Made by a program: the position numbers and the translations under genes. This document shows positions 17,787-26,301 of a DNA stretch of 40,777 nt, one piece after another; the first letter of the stretch is position 1; every line of letters starts with the position of its first letter. The notes beneath the pieces are model-generated. The model ran no database searches. It was given only the letters and a program-made list of their open reading frames with translations, and was not told the DNA's origin. This stretch comes from Hoylesella timonensis 4401737 = DSM 22865 = JCM 15640 (GTDB lineage: Bacteria > Bacteroidota > Bacteroidia > Bacteroidales > Bacteroidaceae): contig NZ_HG417097.1 in the NCBI RefSeq assembly GCF_000455445.1, forward strand, positions 145,035-185,811, written 5' to 3'.

Positions 17787-17896
17787 TATATAAGAGGATT
17801 AACCCATTATAATAAGGGCATTAACTCATGTTTATAAGGGCATTAACTCATGTTTATAAGGGCATTAACCCATGTTTATAAGAGCATTAACCCAAT
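17787..17896 (+). repeat. 22-bp tandem repeat, about five copies
   Basis: The unit is TTTATAAGGGCATTAACTCA plus TG. The first copy is degenerate (CTTATATAAGAGGATTAACC...); the next four, from 17809, are near-identical with C/T and G/A changes. It lies in the gap 17619-18059 ahead of the dtd promoter; no gene is seen in this gap. Confidence 0.85.
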
Positions 17897-18023
17897 GTTA
17901 TAGTACTTTCATGGACTCACTTGACCTTTTTTAGTTGCTTGTTCTAAATTGGTTTAACCTCTATTATAAGAAAACCACTCATCAATTTTTCCACCTAAAA
18001 ACTCATCAATTAAGAACATAATA

Positions 18024-18055
18024 TTTGGCTAAATGCACAAAAATAAATATCTTTG
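18024..18055 (+). promoter_or_regulatory. Promoter of dtd
   Basis: TTTG (18024-18027), a 20-base spacer and TATCTTTG (18048-18055) fit the Bacteroidota consensus. The predicted start falls about 18060, on the dtd ATG itself, so the message is probably leaderless. Confidence 0.65.
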
Positions 18056-18059
18056 TAAT

Positions 18060-18512
18060 ATGAGAATCGTCATACAAAGAGTTTCAGAGGCATCGGTGAG
18101 CATCAAAGATACGATGAAATCGGCCATTCAGCAAGGTTTTCTTATCCTTTTAGGCATAGGTGAAGATGATAGCGAGGACGATATTGAATGGCTTGTCACG
18201 AAGGTTGTCAACCTTCGTGTGTTTGATGATGAACAGGGAATCATGAATAAATCTATCCTCGATGTCAATGGCGAAATATTAGTAGTGAGCCAGTTTACCC
18301 TCATGGCATCGTATAAAAAAGGCAACCGACCCTCCTATATTCGAGCTGCAGGGCACGAGATTTCTATCCCACTCTACCAGCTGTTTTGCAAACGTTTGAG
18401 TGCCCAATTGGGGAAAGAAATTGGCACTGGCGAGTTTGGTGCCGATATGCAGGTAAAATTAGTGAACGATGGTCCGGTAACCATCTGTATGGATACCAAA
18501 AATAAAGAGTAA
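18060..18512 (+). CDS. dtd: D-aminoacyl-tRNA deacylase
   Basis: The 150-residue protein is full length for DTD, which hydrolyses D-amino acids wrongly attached to tRNA. The signatures are MRIVIQRVSEASVSI at the start, VVSQFTLMASYKKGNRPSY (the SQFTL active-site segment) and VNDGPVTICMDT (the GPVT motif). The start is placed at 18060, not the in-frame ATG at 18033, because the family begins MR-x-VIQRV and because the promoter boxes overlap the upstream ATG. It leads a compact operon dtd-mazG-deoC with gaps of 31 bases and a 4-base overlap. Confidence 0.95.
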   Translation: MRIVIQRVSEASVSIKDTMKSAIQQGFLILLGIGEDDSEDDIEWLVTKVVNLRVFDDEQGIMNKSILDVNGEILVVSQFTLMASYKKGNRPSYIRAAGHEISIPLYQLFCKRLSAQLGKEIGTGEFGADMQVKLVNDGPVTICMDTKNKE

Positions 18513-18543
18513 CGCAAACACCCCCAAGAAAAACATTCAAAAG

Positions 18544-18873
18544 ATGGAAATCAAAGAAGCACAGCAACAAGTAGACCGCTGGATTAAGGAATATGGCGTT
18601 CGCTATTTCTCCGAACTCACCAATATGGCGTGCCTCACCGAAGAGGTTGGCGAATTGGCGCGCATCATCTCACGCACCTATGGCGACCAAAGTTTCAAAC
18701 CAGGAGAGACACCTAATCTTGCCGATGAAATGGCAGATATTTTGTGGGTACTCATCTGTTTGGCGAATCAAACAGGAGTTGACCTCACCGAGGCTTTTGA
18801 GCAAAACATGAAGAAGAAAACCAATCGAGATAAGACAAGACATATCAATAACCCAAAACTAAAACAACAATGA
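18544..18873 (+). CDS. MazG-like nucleotide pyrophosphohydrolase
   Basis: This 109-residue protein has one MazG-type all-alpha NTP-PPase domain. The metal-binding helix is ACLTEEVGELARII (E-E-x-x-E), and the second acidic helix is LADEMADILWVLICLANQ (E-x-x-D). Such single-domain enzymes hydrolyse (d)NTPs to NMP and pyrophosphate, probably clearing damaged or non-canonical nucleotides. Its TGA overlaps the deoC ATG (ATGA at 18870-18873), which suggests translational coupling. The basic tail after residue 85 (KKKTNRDKTRH...) is typical of small Bacteroidota members. Confidence 0.88.
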   Translation: MEIKEAQQQVDRWIKEYGVRYFSELTNMACLTEEVGELARIISRTYGDQSFKPGETPNLADEMADILWVLICLANQTGVDLTEAFEQNMKKKTNRDKTRHINNPKLKQQ

Positions 18874-19820
18874 CAGTCAACAAAAACATACAACCTACAA
18901 AGGAACAGCGCAACGCCAAGAATGCGCCCAAGCAAACAGTCGATAAGTACGAACAGGCTTTGAAAAAGTACAACACCAATCTCAATGATGATGAAGTACG
19001 AGAAACGGTTAAGAAGCTCATCGAAGAAAAAGTACATACCAATGACACCCCTGAGGTAAAGAAATTTCTGTTTGGAAGCATCGAACTGACCTCATTGAAA
19101 TGCACTGATTCGGACGAAAGCATCATGGCTTTTACTGAAAAAGTAAACCAGTTTGACACGCAATACGCTGACCTTCCCCACGTTGCCACTATCTGCGTGT
19201 ATCCTTGTTTTGCTCAGGTGGTACGCGACACCTTGGAGGTTGAAGGCGTTGAAATAGCCTGCGTATCGGGCAGTTTCCCCTCTTCACAAGCCCTCATCGA
19301 GGTAAAGGTAGCCGAAACAGCATTGGCAGTGAAAGACGGAGCTACGGAGATTGACATCGTGATGCCAGTAGGCAAATTCCTAAGCGGCAATTACGAAGAG
19401 ATGTGCGAGGATATACAAGAGTTGAAAGAAACTTGCGGAGACGCTGCCATGAAAGTGATTTTAGAGACAGGATGCTTGAAAACAGCCTCAAATATCAAGA
19501 AAGCCTCTATCCTTTCCATGTATGCCGGAGCCGATTACATCAAAACTTCTACGGGCAAAGAGAAGGTGGCAGCCACACCAGAAGCAGCATATGTGATGTG
19601 CCAAGCCATCAAGGAATACTACGATGAAACGGGCATTCAGATAGGTTTTAAGCCTGCTGGTGGTATCAACTCAGTGATGGACGCCCTCATCTACTACACC
19701 ATTGTAAAAGAAGTGTTAGGCGAAAAATGGCTTACCAACAAGTGGTTCCGTCTCGGTACCAGTCGCTTGGCGAACATGTTACTCAGCGAAATTGAAGGAA
19801 AGGAAGTAAAATTCTTCTAA
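18870..19820 (+). CDS. deoC: Deoxyribose-phosphate aldolase
   Basis: The 316-residue class I aldolase splits 2-deoxyribose 5-phosphate into glyceraldehyde 3-phosphate and acetaldehyde. The Schiff-base Lys is in GADYIKTSTGK (about residue 224). Other family blocks are VATICVYPCFAQ, IACVSGSFPSSQ, GATEIDIVMPVGKFLSGNY, MKVILETGCL and GFKPAGGIN. It is longer than E. coli DeoC because of an N-terminal extension of about 50 charged residues, as in other Bacteroidota. It is last in dtd-mazG-deoC; together with the MazG-like gene this points to deoxynucleotide clean-up and salvage. Confidence 0.95.
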   Translation: MTVNKNIQPTKEQRNAKNAPKQTVDKYEQALKKYNTNLNDDEVRETVKKLIEEKVHTNDTPEVKKFLFGSIELTSLKCTDSDESIMAFTEKVNQFDTQYADLPHVATICVYPCFAQVVRDTLEVEGVEIACVSGSFPSSQALIEVKVAETALAVKDGATEIDIVMPVGKFLSGNYEEMCEDIQELKETCGDAAMKVILETGCLKTASNIKKASILSMYAGADYIKTSTGKEKVAATPEAAYVMCQAIKEYYDETGIQIGFKPAGGINSVMDALIYYTIVKEVLGEKWLTNKWFRLGTSRLANMLLSEIEGKEVKFF

Positions 19821-19854
19821 TGATACAATAGAAGCAACTGAAAAAAAAAGCCTG

Positions 19855-20516
19855 ATCGGGTAGGAGGTAAATGTTATTCATAAAAGGCATTTACCTCCTA
19901 CTTTCACATTTACCGACCTCCCACACCACCGTACGTGCCGTTCGGCATACGGCGGTTTCGTACTTTTACACCTCACGGTGTGTGGCAAGTTGTTTTCAGC
20001 TATCCCTTTGAGTAACGTCACTTCTATCCTATTGTCGGATTCCGTCCTATCGTCTTGGATAGAGAGCTCCTTTCGGACATCTGACGAAAAGGTTCGCAGG
20101 GTAGCATTCATTTACTATTGCACTGCACGATTCGGTCCTTCCCTGTAGGCACACGTACCTTGGGTACTATGACCTCTGCTGACTTCTCACGGCAAGCTTT
20201 ACTCCGCTTCCTTCGTAAAAACAACCATTTGAAACGTCCGTGAGACCTCCTCGGATAAGAACATTATCTTTCCATCTTATACCTACTTCATTTACACCAA
20301 CCATTCCGAATAGCTATAGGACTTTGGTTTGTTTAGCAACCTTGCCCATGGTCATATGCCTTGTATGAAGTTTCTGTTCGTTAGGTCAGATGTTTGCCGC
20401 CAGCTTCCTTCAGATTTCACCTCACGATGAACACCCTTGCTCTTGGCTATGTAATTCCCGCTATTAGGGCTTACTCGGGACTTCCACCCATTAGATAATG
20501 CTCATGCCGAGCGTAC
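19855..20516 (-). mobile_element. Group IIC (bacterial class C) intron lacking its reverse transcriptase
   Basis: Read on the reverse strand, the element starts GTACGCTCGGCATGAGC...GGTGGAAGTCCCGAG, close to the usual class C 5' end (GTGCGCCCGGCATGGG...). It carries a typical domain V and ends in a domain VI stem, GGGAGG..GGTAAATG facing CATTTACC.CCT-A-CCC, with an unpaired A seven bases from the end CCCGAT. It begins right after the T run of the hydrolase gene's terminator, which is where class C introns insert. The whole is 662 bases; a usual ORF-bearing copy is close to 1.9 kb. The loop between the 5' domains and domain V holds only a spurious 77-codon frame with no reverse-transcriptase motif. 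Splicing would need a maturase from elsewhere. Confidence 0.82.
19925..19956 (-). ncRNA. Group II intron domain V (catalytic hairpin)
   Basis: On the reverse strand this forms the domain V hairpin: ACCGCCGTAT pairs with GTACGGTGGT across a two-base bulge, with GCC/GGC at the tip and a four-base loop. The catalytic triad position reads CGC, as in class C introns, not AGC. Confidence 0.8.
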
Positions 20517-20517
20517 T

Positions 20518-20556
20518 AAAAAAGCGGATATACACCTCAGAGGTGTATATCCGCTT
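20518..20556 (-). terminator. Terminator of the alpha/beta hydrolase gene; intron target
   Basis: AAGCGGATATACACCTC and its exact complement form a 17-base inverted repeat around one base, followed on the reverse strand by TTTTTTA. It is 17 bases after the hydrolase stop, and the group IIC intron starts immediately after the T run. Confidence 0.88.
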
Positions 20557-20572
20557 GAGCTTTTTAGCATCA

Positions 20573-21937
20573 TCAAAGCGCCTTGATCCAATCAACGATG
20601 TCTTGCATCACCTCTGGCGCAAAGGTTTCTTCTATCAATCGATACTCCGTTGTCTGCCCCGTATTACAGTGTTGAAACAGATGGTTCAGACCTTCGTATT
20701 CTTTAATCAGGTTCTTTTTGTTGGGCTTCAAGCCTTTTCTCAAGGCTGAAAGATTGTCGTGCGCATCTACCTGCACATCTTTACTACCATTCATCGCCAT
20801 GACAGGACACTTGATTTTTGGAAGATAGCAAGCCATGTCGGTAGCGATGAAATCGAGAACCCATGGGGTTTGCATGGTGAGAACGGGTAACAAACTTTGC
20901 CGGCTCAATGCTGGGAGCGACACATTGGTTTGTTTCAGCAAGGCATCTAACACGTCTTCGGGGTGAGAAATGTCTTTCTTGGCATTTCTATAAGCATAAA
21001 TAGCCCCCAACACCTTACAGTAATCGTGGGCAAAAGTGGCACCCCCTCTCGCCTCCATCGCTTGATATACTTGCTTCAACATCAAGCTATCACCTCGTGC
21101 AGCCACCCCTGCAAGACTCACAATGAAATCGGGTAAGCCCTCTGCTGCCAACATCATGGCAATACAACCACCCTCACTATGTCCCATGACACCTATCTTT
21201 CCAAACTTTTTCAGGCTTTTCAGGTAGTTGAAACCACAGCGGGCATCCTCCGCATTGTCTTTCATCGTCGATTGAGAAGCATCACCTGTAGACTTTGCAA
21301 ACCCTCTGTCATCGTACCGAAGCGATGCAATGCCATGGCGAGCAAAGTAATCTGCCAAGACTAAGAAAGGTTGATGGTCGAATATTTCCTCGTTTCTATT
21401 TTCCTGACCGCTACCTGTTACCATCAGTACCACAGGTACTTTCTGCTTGTTCATCTGCTCATAATCCACAGGATAAGTCAATGTTCCCGAGAAAACAGCA
21501 TTCGCCTTGGCGTTTTGAAAGGTCACTTCCTCAGTTTGATATGGATAAGGTGCATGAGGAGTTTGCGGTCTTTTTAGTTCCTCCACACCACGATTGAGCA
21601 TCAAGGGGAAAGACCTACCAAACTGCGTAAACGTTCCTTGAATGTGGTCTCCTTGCTGTTTGCCGAGATAACGAGCCCCAATCGACGAGATAGCAATATC
21701 TACAGAGTCGGCTGTCAGACTGTTCACTGTGGCAGGAACACCTTTAACACTTTGGTCAGGACTATCCATCGTTACGATGAAACCGTTGTTTTTGTCCTTT
21801 TCCACGTGAAAGACAAGCGTTAATTGTGCACCTTGAACCGACAGTTTGCCCGTCCAACTACCTTCCAATTTCTGTGCTTGCGATACGCAAACGGAAGCAC
21901 ACAACAGGAGCATAAAAGTAAGAAATCTTGTTTTCAT
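20573..21937 (-). CDS. Exported alpha/beta hydrolase (serine hydrolase/peptidase-like)
   Basis: The 454-residue protein has a signal peptide (MKTRFLTFMLLLCASVCVSQAQ) and an N-terminal beta-rich domain of about 110 residues (KLEGSWTGKLSVQGAQLTLVFHVE). An alpha/beta hydrolase fold follows: VPVVLMVTGSGQENRNEE for the oxyanion side, HGIASLRYDDRGFAKSTGD, and the nucleophile elbow GKIGVMGHSEGGCIA. The likely Asp is in VMAMNGSKDVQVDA and the likely His in YEGLNHLFQH. This layout is common in Bacteroidota exported esterase/dienelactone-hydrolase-like proteins; the substrate is unknown. It follows the polyprenyl synthase gene by 78 bases on the same strand and ends in a strong terminator. Confidence 0.85.
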   Translation of the reverse strand: MKTRFLTFMLLLCASVCVSQAQKLEGSWTGKLSVQGAQLTLVFHVEKDKNNGFIVTMDSPDQSVKGVPATVNSLTADSVDIAISSIGARYLGKQQGDHIQGTFTQFGRSFPLMLNRGVEELKRPQTPHAPYPYQTEEVTFQNAKANAVFSGTLTYPVDYEQMNKQKVPVVLMVTGSGQENRNEEIFDHQPFLVLADYFARHGIASLRYDDRGFAKSTGDASQSTMKDNAEDARCGFNYLKSLKKFGKIGVMGHSEGGCIAMMLAAEGLPDFIVSLAGVAARGDSLMLKQVYQAMEARGGATFAHDYCKVLGAIYAYRNAKKDISHPEDVLDALLKQTNVSLPALSRQSLLPVLTMQTPWVLDFIATDMACYLPKIKCPVMAMNGSKDVQVDAHDNLSALRKGLKPNKKNLIKEYEGLNHLFQHCNTGQTTEYRLIEETFAPEVMQDIVDWIKAL

Positions 21938-22015
21938 AACGATATGAATATGATGTTTACGGGTTATCTATCACGCTCAAAACAAAAACAAGGCTGGAAA
22001 AGGTGTGCGTACTCC

Positions 22016-22993
22016 TTATTTTGTACGCTTCACCACATAGTCGATATAGGCCTGCAAAGCCGTCTTAATATCGGCATCCGTCACATGCTTGTCTATATAA
22101 TCCAATGTTTGTCGATGCAATTCGCCCATGCGTTGCTCGGCATATTCAATGCCCCCTTGCTGCTTTGTGAAAGCTACCAATTGTGCAATCTCATCGGGCG
22201 TCACCGTGTTGTCTTTCACCTTATGTGCCAATTGAAGCATGGTGGCATCGTGCGTAGAATTCAAGGCAAAAATAACAGGGAGGGTAAGTTTCCCCTCTGC
22301 CATATCATTGCCAGTGGGTTTTCCAATCTCTTTCGATTCAAAATAATCGAAAATATCATCCCTAATCTGGAATATAATACCCAACGTCTGTCCAAATTGA
22401 CGAGCAGCTTCCACCTCTTCGGGTGTGGCTTTGCCCGCTTGTGCACCAATGACGGCACACGATTCGAACAAGGCAGCTGTCTTTTGCTTGATGACTTGGT
22501 AATATACTTCTTCCGATATGTCCTGATTCTGGATATTACTCAGCTGCAAAATCTCACCATTCGACAAGGTTCTACCAAGGTTAGCAAGGTTTTGTATAAT
22601 GGCTTCCGAATGGGTGAAAGAAACCTGCAACAAAGCTGTTGACAGAATATAATCGCCCACCAGCACCGCCACTTTGTTGTCGTAGGTCGCATTCACCGAT
22701 GCCTGTCCACGACGTTCGCCACTCTCGTCCACCACATCATCGTGCACGAGACTTGCGGTATGCAGCAGTTCCAAGCCCACTGCAGCATGCTGAGCTATTG
22801 AGGTAACACCATTAAAGTTCTTCGCTATTAACAAAATAAGCATGGGACGCATACGCTTTCCCGTTCGTTGACGAATGTGAGAAAGTGCTTGCGATAGCAG
22901 ACCATCAGCGTGTGACAACGACTCTTCGAATAACTGATTAAAATCATTCAATTCTTGTGTAATCGGGTGTTGTATGAGAGATAAATAGTCCAT
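22016..22993 (-). CDS. All-trans polyprenyl diphosphate synthase
   Basis: The 325-residue protein has both aspartate-rich motifs of trans-prenyl synthases: HDDVVDESGERRG (first DDxxD) and RDDIFDYFES (second), plus GKRMRPMLILL and GNDMAEGKLTLPVIFAL. It is likely the long-chain (IspB-like) enzyme that makes the menaquinone side chain, which would serve the frd respiratory chain; product length cannot be read with certainty. I start it at MDYLSLIQHP (22993), because the -7 promoter box lies at 23011-23018, inside the longer open frame that begins at 23062. It is divergent from polA. Confidence 0.9.
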   Translation of the reverse strand: MDYLSLIQHPITQELNDFNQLFEESLSHADGLLSQALSHIRQRTGKRMRPMLILLIAKNFNGVTSIAQHAAVGLELLHTASLVHDDVVDESGERRGQASVNATYDNKVAVLVGDYILSTALLQVSFTHSEAIIQNLANLGRTLSNGEILQLSNIQNQDISEEVYYQVIKQKTAALFESCAVIGAQAGKATPEEVEAARQFGQTLGIIFQIRDDIFDYFESKEIGKPTGNDMAEGKLTLPVIFALNSTHDATMLQLAHKVKDNTVTPDEIAQLVAFTKQQGGIEYAEQRMGELHRQTLDYIDKHVTDADIKTALQAYIDYVVKRTK

Positions 22994-23010
22994 GCTTACC
23001 AAATTTGTTA

Positions 23011-23018
23011 CAAAAATA
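23011..23018 (-). promoter_or_regulatory. -7 box for the polyprenyl synthase gene
   Basis: The reverse strand reads TATTTTTG. No good -33 TTTG is seen 19-20 bases upstream. A start near 23006 gives a leader of about 13 bases and supports the ATG at 22993. Confidence 0.5.
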
Positions 23019-23145
23019 CAGAATAAATCGCTATTTGTCGCTTTTTTTGCGTAATTTAGCATAAAAATAAATTCAATATCGCTTTACCAAGGGCTTTAAC
23101 GGAGAATGCCCCCTATCTGGTAAGCCATTATAACACATCAGCAAT

Positions 23146-25908
23146 ATGGAAAAACTCTTTCTTTTAGATGCCTACGCTTTAATATACCGATCTTATTATG
23201 CGTTTATCAACAGTCCACGTATCAACTCAAAAGGGTTAAACACTTCTGCCATTATGGGCTTTTGCAACACCCTCAACGAGGTACTTACCAAGGAGCAGCC
23301 CACCCATATTGCGGTGGCATTCGACCACGGACTTACCTTTAGGAACGAGGCTTTCCCTGCCTACAAGGCACAACGAGAAGCCACCCCCGAAGATATTAAA
23401 AAGTCTGTGCCCATCATCAAACAGATTTTGGGAGCGTATCACATCCCGTGTTTACAGGTAGAAGGATTCGAAGCCGATGACATTATCGGCACGTTAGCGA
23501 TGAAATCGGGCAAAAAAGGCATTGATACTTATATGCTAACCCCTGACAAGGACTACGGACAATTGGTGGGAGAACATGTGTGGATGTACCGACCAAGACA
23601 CGGAGGTGGGTACGAAACACTCGGTCAGAAAGAGATTTGTGCCAAATACAGCATCAACTCTCCGTTGCAAGTCATCGACATTTTAGCCCTCATGGGCGAC
23701 ACTGCCGACAACTTTCCTGGCTGTCCCGGCGTGGGAGAGAAAACGGCTATCAAACTAATCAACCAGTTTGGTAGCATTGATGAGATGCTACAACGAACGC
23801 AAGAGATCAAAGGTAAATTGCGTGAGAAAGTAGAAAATGCCATCGAGGATATTAAGATGTCCCAATTCTTAGCCACCATTCGCACCGATGTTCCAATCGA
23901 CTTAAAACTTGATGACTTACAAGTGGAAGAACCGAATGAGGCAGAACTTGCAAAAATTCTCCACGAATTGGAATTTAAGACGTTAGCAAACCGAATGCTA
24001 AACAAATCTAAAAATAGCACAAAGAAAGCTAACAAACAACTCAATTTATTTGAAGAATCCTCGCCCAACATTCAGGTCGAGCCGAAAAACAAGAGTTTTG
24101 AGAGCCTTAAAACAGTACCTCATGAATACAAACTTATTGATAATGAGGAGGAAATGCGCAAATTATGTGACTTTTTCTTAACAAATAAGATTTTAAGTCT
24201 AGACACAGAAACCACTTCAACCAATGCAATGGAGGCAGAATTGGTTGGTTTGAGCTTTTCGGTGGCGCCTCACCAAGCCTTTTATATACCCATTCCGGCA
24301 AACCGTGAACAGGCAATAAAGATTGTTAATTTATTCAAACCCGCGTACGAAAACGATGCTATACTCAAAATTGGTCAAAATATCAAATATGACATGGAGG
24401 TTTTAAGCCGTTACGGAATCGAGCTCAAAGGCGACCTATTCGATACCATGATTGCGCATTACCTCTTACAACCCGAGTTGCATCACAACATGGATTACAT
24501 GGCAGAGGTTTATTTAAGGTATCAAACGATACATATTGAAGAACTCATTGGACCACGCGGAAAAGGTCAAAAGAATATGCGCAACCTTGCTCCTAACGAC
24601 ATCTATGAGTACGCTTGCGAAGATGCAGATATTACCCTGCAACTTAAAAACATCCTTGAACCTAAGCTCAAGGAACGAGAGGTCGACCAACTGTTTTATG
24701 AAATGGAAATGCCTTTGGTACGTGTGCTGACAGAAATGGAGATGAACGGCGTACGGATAGACACAAAAGCACTGCAAGAGGTTTCTGAAAGCTTTACCAA
24801 ACGCATGAACGACTTGGAAGCGCAAATACATCAATTGGCTGGCGAATCGTTCAACGTCTCTTCTCCAAAGCAGGTGGGCGACATTCTTTTTGAAAAATTG
24901 CAGATAGCCGAAAAGCCCAAAAAGACAAAGACTGGGCAGTTTGTTACCAGTGAAGAGGAGCTGCAAAAATATGCCACTGGCAACGAAATAGTAACCCTCA
25001 TCTTGGACTATCGTGGACTGAAAAAACTCTTGGGAACGTATGTTGATGCACTACCCAAGCTCATCAACCCCCAAACAGGACACATTCACACCTCGTTCAA
25101 TCAAACCGTAACGGCTACAGGACGGCTTTCCTCGAGCGATCCTAACCTACAAAACATCCCCGTACGGGGCGAGGATGGGAAAGAAATCCGCAAATGTTTC
25201 ATCCCTGAAGACGGTTGTTTGTTCTTCTCTGCCGATTATAGTCAGATAGAATTGCGTGTCATGGCGCATCTCAGTGGAGACAAGCACATGATTGAAGCCT
25301 TTCAAGAAGGGTATGACATCCATGCTGCCACGGCTGCCAAAATCTATGGCAAGGAGATGAAAGACGTGACACGTGATGAACGTACCAAAGCCAAACGTGC
25401 CAACTTCGGCATCATCTATGGCATCACGGTGTTTGGCTTGGCGGAACGATTGGGCATCGACAGGGGCGAAGCCAAACAACTCATCGACGGCTATTTCACC
25501 ACCTTCCCACAGGTACAGACGTACATGGAGCAAGCCAAAGACACGGCTCGAGAGAAAGGATATGTAGAGACCTTCTTCCATCGCCGCCGCTATCTCCCCG
25601 ATATCAACAGTCAAAACGCCACTGTCCGTGGCTTTGCAGAGCGCAATGCCATCAACGCACCCATACAAGGGTCGGCTGCCGACATCATCAAGGTGGCAAT
25701 GATACGCATTTACGAACGGTTCAAACGAGAGAATATCCAATCAAAGATGATTCTACAGGTACACGATGAACTCAATTTCAGCGTGTTACCTTCAGAGAAA
25801 GAGCGAGTAGAGCGCATCGTTTTAGAGGAGATGCAGAACGCTTATCAACTCAAAGTTCCTCTCGTAGCCGACGCTGGCTGGGGACAAAACTGGTTAGAAG
25901 CACACTAA
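23146..25908 (+). CDS. polA: DNA polymerase I
   Basis: The 920-residue enzyme has all three modules. The N-terminal 5'-3' exonuclease (about 1-290) has FEADDIIGTLA and GDTADNFPGCPGVGEKTA. The 3'-5' proofreading domain (about 335-520) has its acidic residues intact: SLDTETTS (Exo I), NIKYDMEVL (Exo II) and YACEDADI (Exo III). The polymerase domain has motif A DYSQIELRVMAHLSGD, motif B KRANFGIIYGITVFGLAERL and motif C QVHDELNF. It therefore should proofread, unlike many Gram-positive and Thermus homologues. It fills gaps in repair and removes Okazaki primers. The small antitoxin-like gene follows after 38 bases, with no terminator between. Confidence 0.97.
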   Translation: MEKLFLLDAYALIYRSYYAFINSPRINSKGLNTSAIMGFCNTLNEVLTKEQPTHIAVAFDHGLTFRNEAFPAYKAQREATPEDIKKSVPIIKQILGAYHIPCLQVEGFEADDIIGTLAMKSGKKGIDTYMLTPDKDYGQLVGEHVWMYRPRHGGGYETLGQKEICAKYSINSPLQVIDILALMGDTADNFPGCPGVGEKTAIKLINQFGSIDEMLQRTQEIKGKLREKVENAIEDIKMSQFLATIRTDVPIDLKLDDLQVEEPNEAELAKILHELEFKTLANRMLNKSKNSTKKANKQLNLFEESSPNIQVEPKNKSFESLKTVPHEYKLIDNEEEMRKLCDFFLTNKILSLDTETTSTNAMEAELVGLSFSVAPHQAFYIPIPANREQAIKIVNLFKPAYENDAILKIGQNIKYDMEVLSRYGIELKGDLFDTMIAHYLLQPELHHNMDYMAEVYLRYQTIHIEELIGPRGKGQKNMRNLAPNDIYEYACEDADITLQLKNILEPKLKEREVDQLFYEMEMPLVRVLTEMEMNGVRIDTKALQEVSESFTKRMNDLEAQIHQLAGESFNVSSPKQVGDILFEKLQIAEKPKKTKTGQFVTSEEELQKYATGNEIVTLILDYRGLKKLLGTYVDALPKLINPQTGHIHTSFNQTVTATGRLSSSDPNLQNIPVRGEDGKEIRKCFIPEDGCLFFSADYSQIELRVMAHLSGDKHMIEAFQEGYDIHAATAAKIYGKEMKDVTRDERTKAKRANFGIIYGITVFGLAERLGIDRGEAKQLIDGYFTTFPQVQTYMEQAKDTAREKGYVETFFHRRRYLPDINSQNATVRGFAERNAINAPIQGSAADIIKVAMIRIYERFKRENIQSKMILQVHDELNFSVLPSEKERVERIVLEEMQNAYQLKVPLVADAGWGQNWLEAH

Positions 25909-25946
25909 AAATCGCATCATATAAAAACAAAGAAGAACAACGCTAT

Positions 25947-26144
25947 ATGAAAATTATCCATATTGAACAACTCATTGAAGACCCCATTCACCTACTTGAC
26001 AGTGTGGCGGACAATGGCGATTCTTTGCTCATTCACCGCCCGAAAGACAAAAGTGTGGTGATACTCTCCATGGAAGAATACAACCAACTGAAAGCCTGTG
26101 AATATCGAGCTAAAAAGAACGAACCGCCAAAGGCTAACATCTAA
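25947..26144 (+). CDS. Phd/YefM-type antitoxin-like protein, no toxin partner
   Basis: This 65-residue protein resembles the N-terminal part of type II antitoxins of the Phd/YefM family: a DNA-binding beta/alpha segment with LIHRPKDKSVVILSMEEYNQLKA, the usual '...V-x-L-S-x-x-E-Y-x-x-L' block. The C-terminal toxin-binding tail is short and basic. No RelE/ParE/Doc-like gene follows before the terminator at 26237-26282, so it looks like an orphan. It probably shares the polA transcript. Family placement is fairly good; a function as an antitoxin is not shown. Confidence 0.65.
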   Translation: MKIIHIEQLIEDPIHLLDSVADNGDSLLIHRPKDKSVVILSMEEYNQLKACEYRAKKNEPPKANI

Positions 26145-26236
26145 AATTATTCATGTATTGAGATAAGGGCATTGCGCACACACTTCAAGTGCCTAACTCC
26201 TTAGCTTCAATCATTTTACAGCGTGAACGTAAACCT

Positions 26237-26282
26237 ATCACCCCATTGACTTCATAGATTCAAGTTAATGGGGTGATTTTTG
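26237..26282 (+). terminator. Rho-independent terminator after polA and the antitoxin-like gene
   Basis: ATCACCCCATT pairs with AATGGGGTGAT, extended inward by GACTT/AAGTT, and is followed by TTTTT. It lies about 93 bases after the small gene's stop. Confidence 0.8.
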
Positions 26283-26301
26283 TATATACAAACAGCCAAC
26301 T

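Noticed and set aside
19878..20111. Intron-encoded reverse transcriptase fragment
   Set aside because: The 77-codon frame shows no reverse-transcriptase or maturase motif and runs straight through domain V; it is not a protein remnant I can support.
21824..22642. 272-residue forward frame
   Set aside because: It is the antisense of the hydrolase start and the polyprenyl synthase gene, which have clear motifs on the other strand.
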